Shown here: piece after piece, positions 8,902 through 16,800 of the stretch
Layout: the number at the start of each line of letters is the position of its first letter
Position numbering within the stretch: the stretch's first letter is position 1
Source of the DNA: Bradyrhizobium tropiciagri
GTDB taxonomy: Bacteria; Pseudomonadota; Alphaproteobacteria; Rhizobiales; Xanthobacteraceae
DNA length: 64,000 bases
NCBI RefSeq assembly: GCF_018130505.1
Contig: NZ_JAFCKH010000012.1
Span: 147,501 to 211,500, forward strand
Reading direction: 5' to 3'
Program-made: the position numbers and the translations under genes
Notes under the pieces: model-generated
Told to the model about the DNA's origin: nothing
The model's database searches: none
What the model saw: only the letters and a program-made list of their open reading frames with translations

Positions 8902-9711
8902 TCAGCTTGCCAGGAACTCCAGCACGATCTCGCAGTAGCGCTGCGGGGCCTGTTCGAACATCGGATGCGTGGTGCCCGGGATCAGCTCGGTGCGCGCGCC
9001 GGCGACGTTGGCGGCGAGCGCGTGCAGCACTTTCGGGAGCACGCCTCTGGTGTTGGCGCCGCCGATGAAAAGCGTCGGGGTTTTGATTGATTCAGCATCC
9101 GACTTCGAGAATGGCGGCCGCTGGTCGCGGGTCTGGCCGATCAGCGTGGTCGCGTTGTCGCGCAACAGCTGCTTGGCGGTGGCCGGAAGCCGCTTCCAGG
9201 CGCCAGGGCCTTCGAGTGTGTCCATGAAGATCTGCAAGCCGCCGTCGATATCGCCCTTGGCGATCACGTCGGCCGAGGCTGCGATCCGCGCCGCCAGCGG
9301 CGAGGGACCAGGCCGATAATCCGGATCGAGCGAACCGTCGAGCTCGCCGCCGGGCTCGGCGAGGACCAGCTTGCGCAGCAGGTCCGGCCGGCGCTGGGCG
9401 ACGCGGAAGCAGATGTGGCCGCCGCGGGAGTGGCCCATCAGGTTGACCGGGTGCGTGTCGAACGCCGCGAGGAAGGCGATCACATCGTCGACATGCTGGG
9501 CGATCGAATAGGTGTCCCCGACGCCGTCCCAATGCGCCGGGAAGAAATGCCGCAGGCTGACCGCGATCACGCGGTGCTTGCGCGTCAGCGGGCCGAGCAC
9601 GGCCGACCAGATCCGGAAGTCACACAGCGAGCCGTGCACGCAGACCAGCGGCGGCCCTTCGCCCACGTCGAGATAGGGCATGTCGAAACCGTTGACGTGG
9701 AGGATTTGCAT
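8902..9711 (-). CDS. Alpha/beta hydrolase
   Basis: A 269-residue serine hydrolase of the alpha/beta fold. Visible elements are the oxyanion loop VCVHGSLCDFRIW near the N-terminus, the nucleophile elbow LMGHSRGGHI (serine about residue 100), an acid position after the sixth strand (TLFIGGANTRGVLP region) and the final histidine in PGTTHPMFEQAP. It lacks a signal peptide. The chosen start (MQILHVNGFDM) matches the normal fold start; the reading frame runs 74 codons further upstream but that part contains a 49-bp intergenic repeat and is unlikely to be coding. The substrate is unknown. Confidence 0.88.
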   Translation of the reverse strand: MQILHVNGFDMPYLDVGEGPPLVCVHGSLCDFRIWSAVLGPLTRKHRVIAVSLRHFFPAHWDGVGDTYSIAQHVDDVIAFLAAFDTHPVNLMGHSRGGHICFRVAQRRPDLLRKLVLAEPGGELDGSLDPDYRPGPSPLAARIAASADVIAKGDIDGGLQIFMDTLEGPGAWKRLPATAKQLLRDNATTLIGQTRDQRPPFSKSDAESIKTPTLFIGGANTRGVLPKVLHALAANVAGARTELIPGTTHPMFEQAPQRYCEIVLEFLAS

Positions 9712-9824
9712 CTGGAGGGCTCGCGGTAGGGCAGGGATCTTGTTGATTTTCGGCAAGTTCCCACAGGATTCGGGTGGATAGCAACATTCTCCAAGCCTAG
9801 ATTCCGGGTCAACAGCAGGCTCTG

Positions 9825-9873
9825 GAGCATGATCCGGAAAAGTGCGAAGCGGCTTTCCGAAAAGATCATGCTC
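9825..9873. repeat. 49-bp palindromic element, GAGCATGATCCGGAAAAGTG type
   Basis: Begins GAGCATGATCCGGAAAAGTG and ends GAAAAGATCATGCTC. An almost identical 49-bp copy lies at 48854-48902 between tolQ and tolR. Elements of this type are dispersed in rhizobial genomes. Here it lies in the gap between divergent genes. Confidence 0.8.
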
Positions 9874-9911
9874 AAACAATGCTTGGAGCCACGGAATTTC
9901 AGGAGCGAGCC

Positions 9912-10454
9912 ATGACCGGCCAGCATTATGCAATCTTCGACACCGCGATCGGCGCCTGTGGCGTCGTGTGGGGCGGGCACGGCATCACCGGCGTGCAGCT
10001 GCCGATGGGCGATGAGGAGAAGACCCGCAAGCGGATCTTCCAGCGCAACGGCGAGGTCACCGAGGCGGCCCCGCCGGCCGAGGTGCGGCATGCGATCGAC
10101 GGCATGATCGAGCTGCTCGCCGGCAAGCCGAACGACCTTGCCGACATCGCGCTCGATTTCGACGGCGTGCCGGACTTCAACCGCAACGTCTACGACATCG
10201 CGCGCAAGATCCCGCCGGGCAAGACCATCACCTATGGCGACATCGCCAAGCAGCTCGGCGGCGTCGAACTGTCGCGCGACGTCGGCCAGGCGCTCGGCCG
10301 CAACCCGTGCCCGATCGTCGTGCCCTGTCACCGCGTGCTGGCGGCCGGCAACAAGCCCGGCGGCTTCTCCGCCAATGGCGGCGTGGTCACCAAGCTGAAG
10401 ATGCTGCAGATCGAAGGCGCGGTGGTGAACCACACGCCGAGCCTGTTCGATTGA
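9912..10454 (+). CDS. ogt: Methylated-DNA--[protein]-cysteine S-methyltransferase (Ogt/MGMT)
   Basis: A 180-residue suicide DNA-repair protein that removes alkyl groups from O6-alkylguanine and O4-alkylthymine. The acceptor cysteine is in the signature NPCPIVVPCHRVLAAG (about residues 135-150), followed by GGFSANGG; the winged-helix DNA-binding part contains PPGKTITYGDIAKQLGG. It has no AdaA-like regulatory half, so it is the constitutive Ogt type. The ATG is preceded by CAGGAGCGAGCC. It stands alone between a repeat-bearing gap and another repeat. Confidence 0.93.
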   Translation: MTGQHYAIFDTAIGACGVVWGGHGITGVQLPMGDEEKTRKRIFQRNGEVTEAAPPAEVRHAIDGMIELLAGKPNDLADIALDFDGVPDFNRNVYDIARKIPPGKTITYGDIAKQLGGVELSRDVGQALGRNPCPIVVPCHRVLAAGNKPGGFSANGGVVTKLKMLQIEGAVVNHTPSLFD

Positions 10455-10580
10455 GCGCCGCCGAAATGGCGAAAACAACCCCATGCAAAGTAGCCGGCGG
10501 GCCGGTATCCGACATGGCAACTTGACACGTCGGGCAACTCAGGGGTAATATTCCATTATTCCGAAGTGGGCCGCAGGACC

Positions 10581-10666
10581 GTAGGGTGGGCAAAGCGAAG
10601 CGTGCCCACCATCGCGAGCACGCCGAGAATGATGGGCACGTCGCTTCGCTCCTTTGCCCACCCTAC
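10581..10666. repeat. Intergenic palindromic repeat, GTAGGGTGGGCAAAG family
   Basis: Outer arms GTAGGGTGGGCAAAGCGAAG / CTTTGCCCACCCTAC enclose GTGCCCACCATCGCG and GATGGGCACG. Other copies are at 34996-35082 and, diverged, 60753-60826. Confidence 0.75.
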
Positions 10667-10683
10667 GAAGCCGGCAGTCGGCC

Positions 10684-10917
10684 CTATCTTGCCATCTCGC
10701 ACACGAACCCGTTGCCCTTGCGCTTGATCCTGCCCGATGACGGCGAGGGGAAATGCGCGGTGCAGCACAGCGCGTCGGTGTCGCAATAGCGCTCCAGGAA
10801 GCTGCGGCGCGTCTTCGCCGCCTGCGCCTGGTCGACGTCGAACTTCGGCGACAGCTCCGGATAGAGCGTCTGGATCGGCGAGTGCATCAAGTCGCCGGCG
10901 AACACCGCGCATGGAGA
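10684..10917 (-). pseudogene. C-terminal remnant of an MBL-fold metallo-hydrolase
   Basis: The open frame here encodes about 73 residues that read as the last third of a metallo-beta-lactamase-fold hydrolase: VFAGDLMHSPIQTLYPEL, FDVDQAQAAKTRRSFLERY, TAHFPSPSSGRIKRKG. The same spacing of GD..H.P.Q, TRR, HF and IKR.G..F is seen in the intact enzyme encoded at 14050-14898. The HxHxDH half and any start are missing. Upstream, the frame runs directly into the stop codon of the adjacent beta-lactamase-family gene with four codons between them, so the N-terminal part seems to have been lost by a deletion whose junction lies near 10915. Confidence 0.75.
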
Positions 10918-12108
10918 TCAGTGCGCGTCGCGCACGGCGGGGATCACGACGTTGGCAAGTATATCCATCGCCGCAAGGCCTTCCTTGGCCTGGCCGTACT
11001 GAGCGGCCGTCGTCATCATCACAAGGTCGAGATCGGGCACGACGATGATGCGCTGGCCGCCCCAGCCGAAGGCGCCGACCCACTTCACCTCTTTGCCCTC
11101 TGACAAGGAACGTCCGACCCACCATTGATAGCCGTAGAACAGCGTGCCGCCGAAATAGCCGACCGCCTGGAACCGCGGCGTGATCGACTGCGCGATCCAG
11201 TCCGCTGAGACGATCTGCTTGTCATTCCATTGGCCACGATTGAGCACGAGCTGGCCGATCTTGGCGGCATCGCGTGGCCGCAGGCGGAGCCCGGCGGCGG
11301 CTGCGATCTTGCCGTTCTTGTAGGTCTTCCACTCGAGATCGGTGATGCCGAGCGGCTCGAACAGCGTCTCGCGCGCGAATGCTTCGAGCGGCTTGCCGGC
11401 GGTGCGTTCGACGATATTGCCGAGCAAATCCGTTGCGCCGCCACTGTAGTTCCATAACGTATCCGGTGGCGCCGCGATCGGCTTGCCGAGGACGTAGCCG
11501 ATCGGATCGGCATCGAACGCTAGATGAGGTTCGTCGTTGTTCGGATCGCTCCAGGGCAGCGTCTCGTCCCATTTGAAGCCGGACGACATCGTCAGCAGAT
11601 GGCGCAGCGTGATGGCGTCCCATCCCGCTGATTTCACCGACTGATACTCGGGAAAGAATTTCACCGCCGATGCGTCGACGCCGGCGATCAGCTTGCGGTC
11701 GATGGCGATGCCAACCAGCAGCGAGGTCACGCTCTTGGTTGCCGAACGCATGTCGTGTTTCGTGGTGGCCGTGAATTCGGTGCGGCCCTCGGGCTGTCCC
11801 CACGGCTGGTCGATGCCGGCAAAATATTGCTCGAACACCAGTCTGCCGTGACGCGCCACGACGACCGAATGGACCTGACTGCTGCGCAAGCTCAGCCGCA
11901 CGGCGATGCCGCACAGCCGTGCACCGTCCATGCCGACGCTGTCGGGCGAGGCGATCGTCCAGCCGTCGTCGAGCGCCGCCGGCGCTCCGCAGGGCTGGTC
12001 TTTTTGTCCAGGCGTCATGCTATCGGCCCACACGTTCGTGGTTGAGGCCGCCAGCGCGAGCGTGAGGCTCGCGCCCAGAACAAGGCGGCGGGGGAAGCGA
12101 TCGCGCAT
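10918..12108 (-). CDS. Serine hydrolase, beta-lactamase (class C)/D-alanyl-D-alanine carboxypeptidase family
   Basis: A 396-residue exported protein. The signal peptide ends near ASTTNVWA-DS. The active-site serine-lysine motif is RSATKSVTSLL (SxxK, about residue 122) and the second motif is WNYSGGATD (YSG). A KTG-like third motif is not obvious; the GWGGQRIIVVPDLDLVMMTT segment occupies the matching strand. Such proteins act as esterases, peptidases or simple penicillin-binding hydrolases and rarely confer resistance. The stop codon is in frame with the metallo-hydrolase remnant that follows, so a deletion may have occurred just behind this gene. Confidence 0.88.
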   Translation of the reverse strand: MRDRFPRRLVLGASLTLALAASTTNVWADSMTPGQKDQPCGAPAALDDGWTIASPDSVGMDGARLCGIAVRLSLRSSQVHSVVVARHGRLVFEQYFAGIDQPWGQPEGRTEFTATTKHDMRSATKSVTSLLVGIAIDRKLIAGVDASAVKFFPEYQSVKSAGWDAITLRHLLTMSSGFKWDETLPWSDPNNDEPHLAFDADPIGYVLGKPIAAPPDTLWNYSGGATDLLGNIVERTAGKPLEAFARETLFEPLGITDLEWKTYKNGKIAAAAGLRLRPRDAAKIGQLVLNRGQWNDKQIVSADWIAQSITPRFQAVGYFGGTLFYGYQWWVGRSLSEGKEVKWVGAFGWGGQRIIVVPDLDLVMMTTAAQYGQAKEGLAAMDILANVVIPAVRDAH

Positions 12109-12132
12109 CGCCGTTTCTCCCGCCGGTCGCCG

Positions 12133-12744
12133 TTACGCCGCCGGCGGCGCCGAGATCTTCACCGACGGCCGCTCCAGCATTTTCTGGTAGAACTTATCGA
12201 GCTTCGGATAGGCCTTGCGCCAGCCGCAATCGGCGAAGCGGAAGTCGGCGTAGCCGAGCACGCAGACGAGGCCGATCTGTGCGATGTCGAACGGGCCGTC
12301 CAGCACCTCGGGCCGGTTCTCGAACCGCGCCATGCCGGTCCAGGCCCGGTTCCAGTGATCGTCATGCCAGGCCTGCCACTGCGACCCCTGCGGCCGCACC
12401 ATCTTCTCGTAGCGGCACAGCAGCATGGAATCGAGCATGCCGTTGATCAACGAATGGTCGCTCTTCACCTGCCAGCGCCGCGGGCCGTAGCCCGGGATCA
12501 GCCGGCCGCCGCCGAGCTCGTTGAGATATTCGACGATGACGTAGGAATCGAGAATCACATCGCCGTGGTCGAGGATCAGCACCGGCAGCTTCTTCAGCGG
12601 CGAGATCTTCGAATATTCGTCATTGGCCGTGCCGGGCGCAACGGTCGCCGGCACGAACTCGATCTTGTCGATCAGGCCGAGCTCGATCGCGGCGATACGA
12701 ACCTTGCGGGCGAACGGGGAGGCGGGAGAGAAGGTGAGTTTCAT
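12133..12744 (-). CDS. Glutathione S-transferase family protein
   Basis: A 203-residue cytosolic enzyme. The thioredoxin-like N-terminal domain starts MKLTFSPASPFARKVRI, with serine 7/9 placed to activate glutathione, and contains the cis-proline/DS pair KLPVLILDHGDVILDSYVI that binds the gamma-glutamyl part. The helical C-terminal domain follows. It lies near a fumarylacetoacetate hydrolase-family gene, as in aromatic ring catabolism, but the other genes of such a pathway are absent, so detoxification is the simpler reading. The start has GAGGTTATCTCC ahead of it. Confidence 0.9.
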   Translation of the reverse strand: MKLTFSPASPFARKVRIAAIELGLIDKIEFVPATVAPGTANDEYSKISPLKKLPVLILDHGDVILDSYVIVEYLNELGGGRLIPGYGPRRWQVKSDHSLINGMLDSMLLCRYEKMVRPQGSQWQAWHDDHWNRAWTGMARFENRPEVLDGPFDIAQIGLVCVLGYADFRFADCGWRKAYPKLDKFYQKMLERPSVKISAPPAA

Positions 12745-12835
12745 GGAGATAACCTCTTTCCGGGGACGCGGCCGTTATCGTGAGGAGCTGTGAATCTTTT
12801 GCCGACAGAACGAAGAGCAGAGTGTGCGAGAACCA

Positions 12836-12875
12836 CCCACACGTCGTCCCGGCTTTCGTCGGGACGACGTGTGGG
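12836..12875. repeat. Perfect 16-bp stem hairpin
   Basis: Arms CCCACACGTCGTCCCG and its exact complement are separated by an 8-base loop. It lies between two genes transcribed leftward and is followed by a second short inverted repeat (CCGAGGAG / CTCCTCGG near 12906-12934). No T-run follows on either strand, so a repeat element is more likely than a classical terminator. Confidence 0.7.
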
Positions 12876-12948
12876 GAGATGCCGGAATCGACGAATTCAC
12901 ACTCTCCGAGGAGCGCGCATTGCCCTCCTCGGAATGCCGACCTTCAGC

Positions 12949-13791
12949 TCACGCTGCGATGATTTCCTGGCGCTGCTCGCCGAGGCCCTCGATGCCGAGT
13001 GTCACGACGTCGCCGACGTTGAGGAACTGCTGCGGCTTCATGCCGAGGCCGACGCCGGGCGGGGTGCCTGTCGTGACGATGTCGCCGGGCAGCAGGGTCA
13101 TGAACTGCGAGACGTAGGAGATGCACTGCGCCATCGAGAAGATCATGGTCTTGGTCGAGCCGGTCTGGCGGCGCTGGCCGTTGACGTCGAGCCACATCGA
13201 CAGGTTCTGCACGTCGGCGATCTCGTCCCTGGTGGCGAGCCAGGGGCCGACCGGGCCGAACGTGTCGTGCGACTTGCCCTTGGTCCACTGTCCGAGGCGC
13301 TCGGTCTGGAAGGCGCGCTCGGAGACGTCGTTGCAGACGCAATAGCCGGCGACGTAGTTCAGCGCATCGGCTTCCGACACGTACTTGGCGCGGGTGCCGA
13401 TGATCGCGGCGATCTCGACTTCCCAGTCCAGCTTGGTCGAGCCGCGCGGCTTCTCGACCGCATCGTTCGGGCCGCACAGCGAGGTGGACGCCTTCATGAA
13501 GATGATCGGTTCGGTCGGGATATCAGCGCCGGTTTCCTTGGCGTGGTCGGAATAGTTCAGGCCGATCGCGACGAACTTGGAGATGCCGGTGACCGGGGAG
13601 CCGAAGCGCGGCTTGCCGGAGACGGCAGGCAGGGAGGCGGCATCGAGGCCGGCCAGCTTCTTCAACGAATCCGGCGTGTAGGCGTCGCCGGTCAGGTCCT
13701 TGATATGGGCCGAGAGGTCGCGGAGCTGGCCGGATTTGTCGATCAGACCGGGCTTTTCCGCACCCTTTTCGCCGTAACGAACAAGCTTCAT
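12949..13791 (-). CDS. Fumarylacetoacetate hydrolase family protein
   Basis: A 280-residue enzyme of the FAH superfamily, which cleaves or isomerises beta-diketones and related acids with a divalent metal. Conserved blocks are VAIGLNYSDHAKETG, the metal-binding KLDWEVEIAAIIG, YCVCNDVSERAFQ, KSHDTFGPVGPWL and GDIVTTGTPPGVGLG. The chosen ATG is preceded by GGGAGTGATCAC; the 17-codon upstream extension has no ribosome-binding site. Close relatives are labelled ureidoglycolate lyase, 2-hydroxyhepta-2,4-dienedioate isomerase or acylpyruvase; sequence alone does not separate them. Confidence 0.92.
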   Translation of the reverse strand: MKLVRYGEKGAEKPGLIDKSGQLRDLSAHIKDLTGDAYTPDSLKKLAGLDAASLPAVSGKPRFGSPVTGISKFVAIGLNYSDHAKETGADIPTEPIIFMKASTSLCGPNDAVEKPRGSTKLDWEVEIAAIIGTRAKYVSEADALNYVAGYCVCNDVSERAFQTERLGQWTKGKSHDTFGPVGPWLATRDEIADVQNLSMWLDVNGQRRQTGSTKTMIFSMAQCISYVSQFMTLLPGDIVTTGTPPGVGLGMKPQQFLNVGDVVTLGIEGLGEQRQEIIAA

Positions 13792-13964
13792 GTGATCACT
13801 CCCTACGATGTCCTGAGGATTGTTGCTGGTATACCTCGACACGCTTCATGGAACAGCGCGGGCGGAAATTCAACCGCCATGAGCGCGCTGCATTGCTGCC
13901 AACCTATATTTCAAGGCTGTTTCGGACCTATCAAGCCAGCGAGCTCGCGGGCGGTGTAAAGGCG

Positions 13965-14031
13965 TAGCCCGCATGAGCGAAGCGATATGCGGGATCTCCG
14001 CCCCGGATGTCGCTCCGCTCATCCGGGCTAC
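13965..14031. repeat. Intergenic palindromic repeat, GTAGCCCGGATG family
   Basis: Arms GTAGCCCGCATGAGCGAAGCG and CGCTCCGCTCATCCGGGCTAC form an imperfect hairpin. Further copies are at 19116-19192, 40507-40591 and 42078-42131. Confidence 0.75.
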
Positions 14032-14049
14032 ATTTCTGTTTCGGTCCTA

Positions 14050-14898
14050 TCAGGTCAATGCAACGAACCTGAAGGCGTCGCCGTCGCGCTTGATGTGGCC
14101 GGCATTGAAATGCCCGCCGATCACTAGCGTCGGCGTGTCGGCGAAACGCGAGAACAGCTCGCGCCGCGTCGCCGCCGATTGCTTCTGGTCGGAGTCCGCG
14201 GTGGACGACCAGTCGAGATGATACATCTGGCAGGGATGATGGGCGACGTCGCCGGTCAACAGCCCTTCCTCGCCGCCGGACTTGATATGGATGCTCATAT
14301 GGCCCGGGCTGTGGCCCGGCGTCGGGATCAGCGTGATCTCCTCGGTCAGCCTGGTATCGCTTGCCACCAGCTCGGCCTTGCCGGCGTCGGCGATCGGCTT
14401 CACCGAATCGGCGAACACGGCGGCGTGCACGGGGTCAATGCTGTGGTCGCGCCAGTGCTCGAATTCGGTCCGGCCGAACACGTAGCGCGCCTTGGCGAAG
14501 GTCGGCACCCATTGGCCGCCGGCGAGTTTCGTGTTCCAGCCGACGTGATCGACATGCAGGTGCGTGCACAGCACGGTGTCGATGCTGTCGGGGGCGAAGC
14601 CGGCCGCGGTCAATCGCTCCAGGAACGGATCGTTGCGGTTGTTCCAGGTCGGCACGTTGCGGCCCTGCTTGTCGTTGCCGAGCCCGGTGTCGACGATGAT
14701 GCGGTGCTCGGGCGTTTCCACCAGCAGCGAGTGGATCGACATCTTCAGCCGGCCGTCCTCATTGGCGAAATGCGGGATCAGCCAGGGCAGGCTCTGGATC
14801 TCCTCCCGGCCGGCCAGCGGCAGGATGAAGCGGGTGCTGCCGACGGTCTCGAGCTCGACGACCTTGGTGATCCTGACCCTGCCTACCGTCCAGTGCAT
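14050..14898 (-). CDS. MBL-fold metallo-hydrolase
   Basis: A 282-residue metallo-beta-lactamase-fold hydrolase with a complete di-zinc site: THLHVDHVGW (HxHxDH), GHSPGHMSI, the bridging aspartate in LTGDVAHHP and a final histidine in GGHFNAGH. The layout resembles quorum-quenching lactonases and related hydrolases but function is not fixed. The ATG is preceded by CGGAGGGCACGCC. The gene is related to the truncated remnant at 10684-10917, which keeps the same C-terminal pattern. No signal peptide is seen, so it is probably cytoplasmic. Confidence 0.9.
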   Translation of the reverse strand: MHWTVGRVRITKVVELETVGSTRFILPLAGREEIQSLPWLIPHFANEDGRLKMSIHSLLVETPEHRIIVDTGLGNDKQGRNVPTWNNRNDPFLERLTAAGFAPDSIDTVLCTHLHVDHVGWNTKLAGGQWVPTFAKARYVFGRTEFEHWRDHSIDPVHAAVFADSVKPIADAGKAELVASDTRLTEEITLIPTPGHSPGHMSIHIKSGGEEGLLTGDVAHHPCQMYHLDWSSTADSDQKQSAATRRELFSRFADTPTLVIGGHFNAGHIKRDGDAFRFVALT

Positions 14899-15017
14899 GC
14901 GGCGTGCCCTCCGTTTCTTGTTGCTCTGTCCGGACCATGCGGGTTTCCGCGCGGCGGCGCAATGGATCAAGTCGGCGCGTCCGGCGTTAGCGCCTCATTG
15001 GACCAAGGAGTGCATGC

Positions 15018-15431
15018 ATGCCGGAACTCACGATCTCCCCCGAAAAGGTCGGCTTCCTGATCGAGAAGGCACGGGAATTCGACGTCAAGGAAGCCACGGT
15101 CGATCCTGCCTCCGGCTCGAACGGCATCGACGACGACATGGTCGACGTGCTCGAGGACGACGGCACCGATCCGGTGGCGCGCGAGATCACCGGCTTCATC
15201 AACGCGCTCAGCGAGGACGAGCAGGTCGATCTCGTCGCCTTGATGCGGCTCGGACGCGGTGACGGCACCATCGACGAATGGACCGACCTGCGCCGCGAAG
15301 CGGCGCGCGGGCGCAACGGCCGCACCGCGAGCTATCTGCTGGGCGAACCGATGCTCGGCGATCTCCTCGCCGAAGGGCTCGACGAGTTCGGTATCGCGCC
15401 GAGCGCCGAGCGGACAACGCCGGTGCAGTAG
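15018..15431 (+). CDS. DUF3775 domain-containing protein
   Basis: A 137-residue acidic cytoplasmic protein beginning MPELTISPEKVGFLIEKARE. It matches the DUF3775 pattern common in Rhizobiales: a helical N-terminus, a DEDEQVDLVAL-like middle (LSEDEQVDLVALMRLGRG) and the C-terminal LLGEPMLGDLLAEGLDEFG. No catalytic motif is visible and the function is unknown. A good ribosome-binding site (AAGGAG) precedes the ATG. It is transcribed alone. Confidence 0.88.
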   Translation: MPELTISPEKVGFLIEKAREFDVKEATVDPASGSNGIDDDMVDVLEDDGTDPVAREITGFINALSEDEQVDLVALMRLGRGDGTIDEWTDLRREAARGRNGRTASYLLGEPMLGDLLAEGLDEFGIAPSAERTTPVQ

Positions 15432-15454
15432 AAGGAAGCGCAGCAAGGGCCGCA

Positions 15455-15628
15455 GCCACTTCACCTCTCCCCGTCCTTTACGGGGAGAGGTCGGATCGTA
15501 TGCAGCGTAGCGGAATGCGATCCGGGTGAGGGGCGGGGCGCGGTGCTCAACAAGGCGCAAAGTGCTCGCCGGATGCAGCCCCTCACCCCAACCCTCTCCC
15601 CGTAAGAACGGGGAGAGGGAGAGGTGAG
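15455..15628. repeat. Intergenic palindromic repeat, CTCTCCCCG family
   Basis: The clearest copy: ACCTCTCCCCGTCC / GGGGAGAGGTCGG, then ATGCGATCCGGGTGAGGGG and CCCCTCACCCCAACCCTC, closing with TCTCCCCGTAAGAACGGGGA. It fills the gap between convergent genes. Confidence 0.8.
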
Positions 15629-15641
15629 AGCTGGGCGCGCA

Positions 15642-16631
15642 TCACCTTGCGCAATCCACGATCACGGTGCCGATCTTGTCGCCCTTCTCGACGGCGAGAT
15701 GAGCCTCCGCCGTCTCGGCCAGCGCGAACTGGCCGGCGATGTTGTGGACGCGGGTGCCGGACGCGAGCCATTGGGTGATATCGGCCTGCGCGGCGGCGAG
15801 CAGCGTCGGCGGCAGCGCGAACAGCACCAGCGAGCGCACCGTGATGCATTTCTCCATCAGCTCGCGCATCGGCACGACAGGCGTGCGGTTGCCGTTGGTG
15901 GCGTAGACCGCGATCATCGAGTTCTGCGCCATCAGCTTCAGCGTGGTCGCGAGGTTGCCGCCGAAATCGACATCGATCACGCGGTCGACGCCGCGGTTCT
16001 CGGTGAACGCCATCACCTTGGCGGCGACGTCCTCGGTGCGGTAGTTGACGACCATGTCGGCGCCGGCGAGCCGGGCCTCGATGTCCTTGACCTCCGAGCT
16101 CACGGTGGCGATCACCCGTGCGCCGCCCCATTTCGCCAGTTGCACGGCATAGTGGCCGACCGCGCCGGCGCCGCCGGTGACCAGCACCGTCTGGCCCGCG
16201 ATCGGTCCGTCCGCGAACAGCGCGCACCACGCGGTCATGCAGGGAATGCCGAGCGTCGCGCCGGCCGCGAACGACACATCCGCCGGCAGCGGCGTCACCA
16301 GATAGTCGGCGAGCGCGATGTATTCGGCCGCGGTGCCGAAGGCGCGGCCGTTGCGCTGGCCGTTGAACAGCCAGACCCGGTCGCCGACGGCAAAGCGCGT
16401 GACGCCTTCACCACACTGGTCGACGATCCCGGCGCCGTCGCTGTTCGGGATCACGCGCGGAAATTCCATCGCGCGATAATTGCCACTGCGGCGGCCGACA
16501 TCGGCCGGATTGACGCCGGATGCTTCCAGCCGGATGCGGACCTCGCCGGGGCCCGCATCAGGTGTCGGCATCTCGCCGACGGTGAGCACCGTCGGCGCCG
16601 CGCCTGTTCTTTCGTACCAGACCGCCCTCAT
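15642..16631 (-). CDS. Zinc-type alcohol dehydrogenase-like protein, NADPH:quinone reductase family
   Basis: A 329-residue medium-chain dehydrogenase/reductase. It has the GroES-like N-terminal domain (ASGVNPADVGRRSGNY, IPNSDGAGIVDQCGEGV) and a Rossmann domain with VLVTGGAGAVGHYAVQLAKW. The cysteine ligands of zinc-dependent alcohol dehydrogenases are missing, so it belongs to the zinc-free quinone oxidoreductase branch that reduces quinones or enones with NADPH. It follows an SDR gene on the same strand. Its ATG and ribosome-binding region (AAAGGGGCG) are inside the arm of a 24-bp hairpin, which could limit translation. Confidence 0.9.
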   Translation of the reverse strand: MRAVWYERTGAAPTVLTVGEMPTPDAGPGEVRIRLEASGVNPADVGRRSGNYRAMEFPRVIPNSDGAGIVDQCGEGVTRFAVGDRVWLFNGQRNGRAFGTAAEYIALADYLVTPLPADVSFAAGATLGIPCMTAWCALFADGPIAGQTVLVTGGAGAVGHYAVQLAKWGGARVIATVSSEVKDIEARLAGADMVVNYRTEDVAAKVMAFTENRGVDRVIDVDFGGNLATTLKLMAQNSMIAVYATNGNRTPVVPMRELMEKCITVRSLVLFALPPTLLAAAQADITQWLASGTRVHNIAGQFALAETAEAHLAVEKGDKIGTVIVDCAR

Positions 16632-16708
16632 CCAGCGCCCCTTTCCGAAGTTCGTGAACTCGTACAGCGACCTCGCGCGCGAACTTCGGAAAGCAAGAGG
16701 GCGCTGGA
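16631..16708. repeat. Long hairpin element A overlapping a start codon
   Basis: Two perfectly complementary 24-base arms: outer TCCAGCGCCC (16631-16640) with GGGCGCTGGA (16699-16708), inner CTTTCCGAAGTTCG (16641-16654) with CGAACTTCGGAAAG (16680-16693). A 5-base bulge (16694-16698) and a 25-base loop complete it. In the leftward mRNA the 3' arm contains the ribosome-binding region and ends at the ATG of the quinone reductase gene. The loop shares CGTACAG with element B, and the arm layout is the same, so the two look like diverged copies. Confidence 0.8.
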
Positions 16709-16722
16709 AGACTCATGAGTCT
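16709..16722. repeat. 14-bp perfect palindrome between the two hairpins
   Basis: AGACTCATGAGTCT is a perfect palindrome occupying exactly the space between hairpin elements A and B. It could be a protein-binding site or part of the composite element. Confidence 0.5.
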
Positions 16723-16800
16723 CTAGTGCCGCTTATCGATTTGAAGTTCCCAATCACCCTCGCCGCGTACAGTGCAGGAACTTCAAATCGGCGGCACTAG
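16723..16800. repeat. Long hairpin element B overlapping a stop codon
   Basis: Arms CTAGTGCCGC (16723-16732) plus CGATTTGAAGTTCC (16737-16750) pair perfectly with GGAACTTCAAATCG (16777-16790) plus GCGGCACTAG (16791-16800), again 10+14 bp with a 4-base bulge and a 26-base loop. Its right arm contains the TAG stop codon of the adjacent SDR gene. In the leftward mRNA it would form right after the stop. Confidence 0.8.

Noticed and set aside
9712-9933. 74-codon N-terminal extension of the alpha/beta hydrolase
   Set aside because: It runs through a 49-bp intergenic repeat and overlaps the start of ogt on the other strand.
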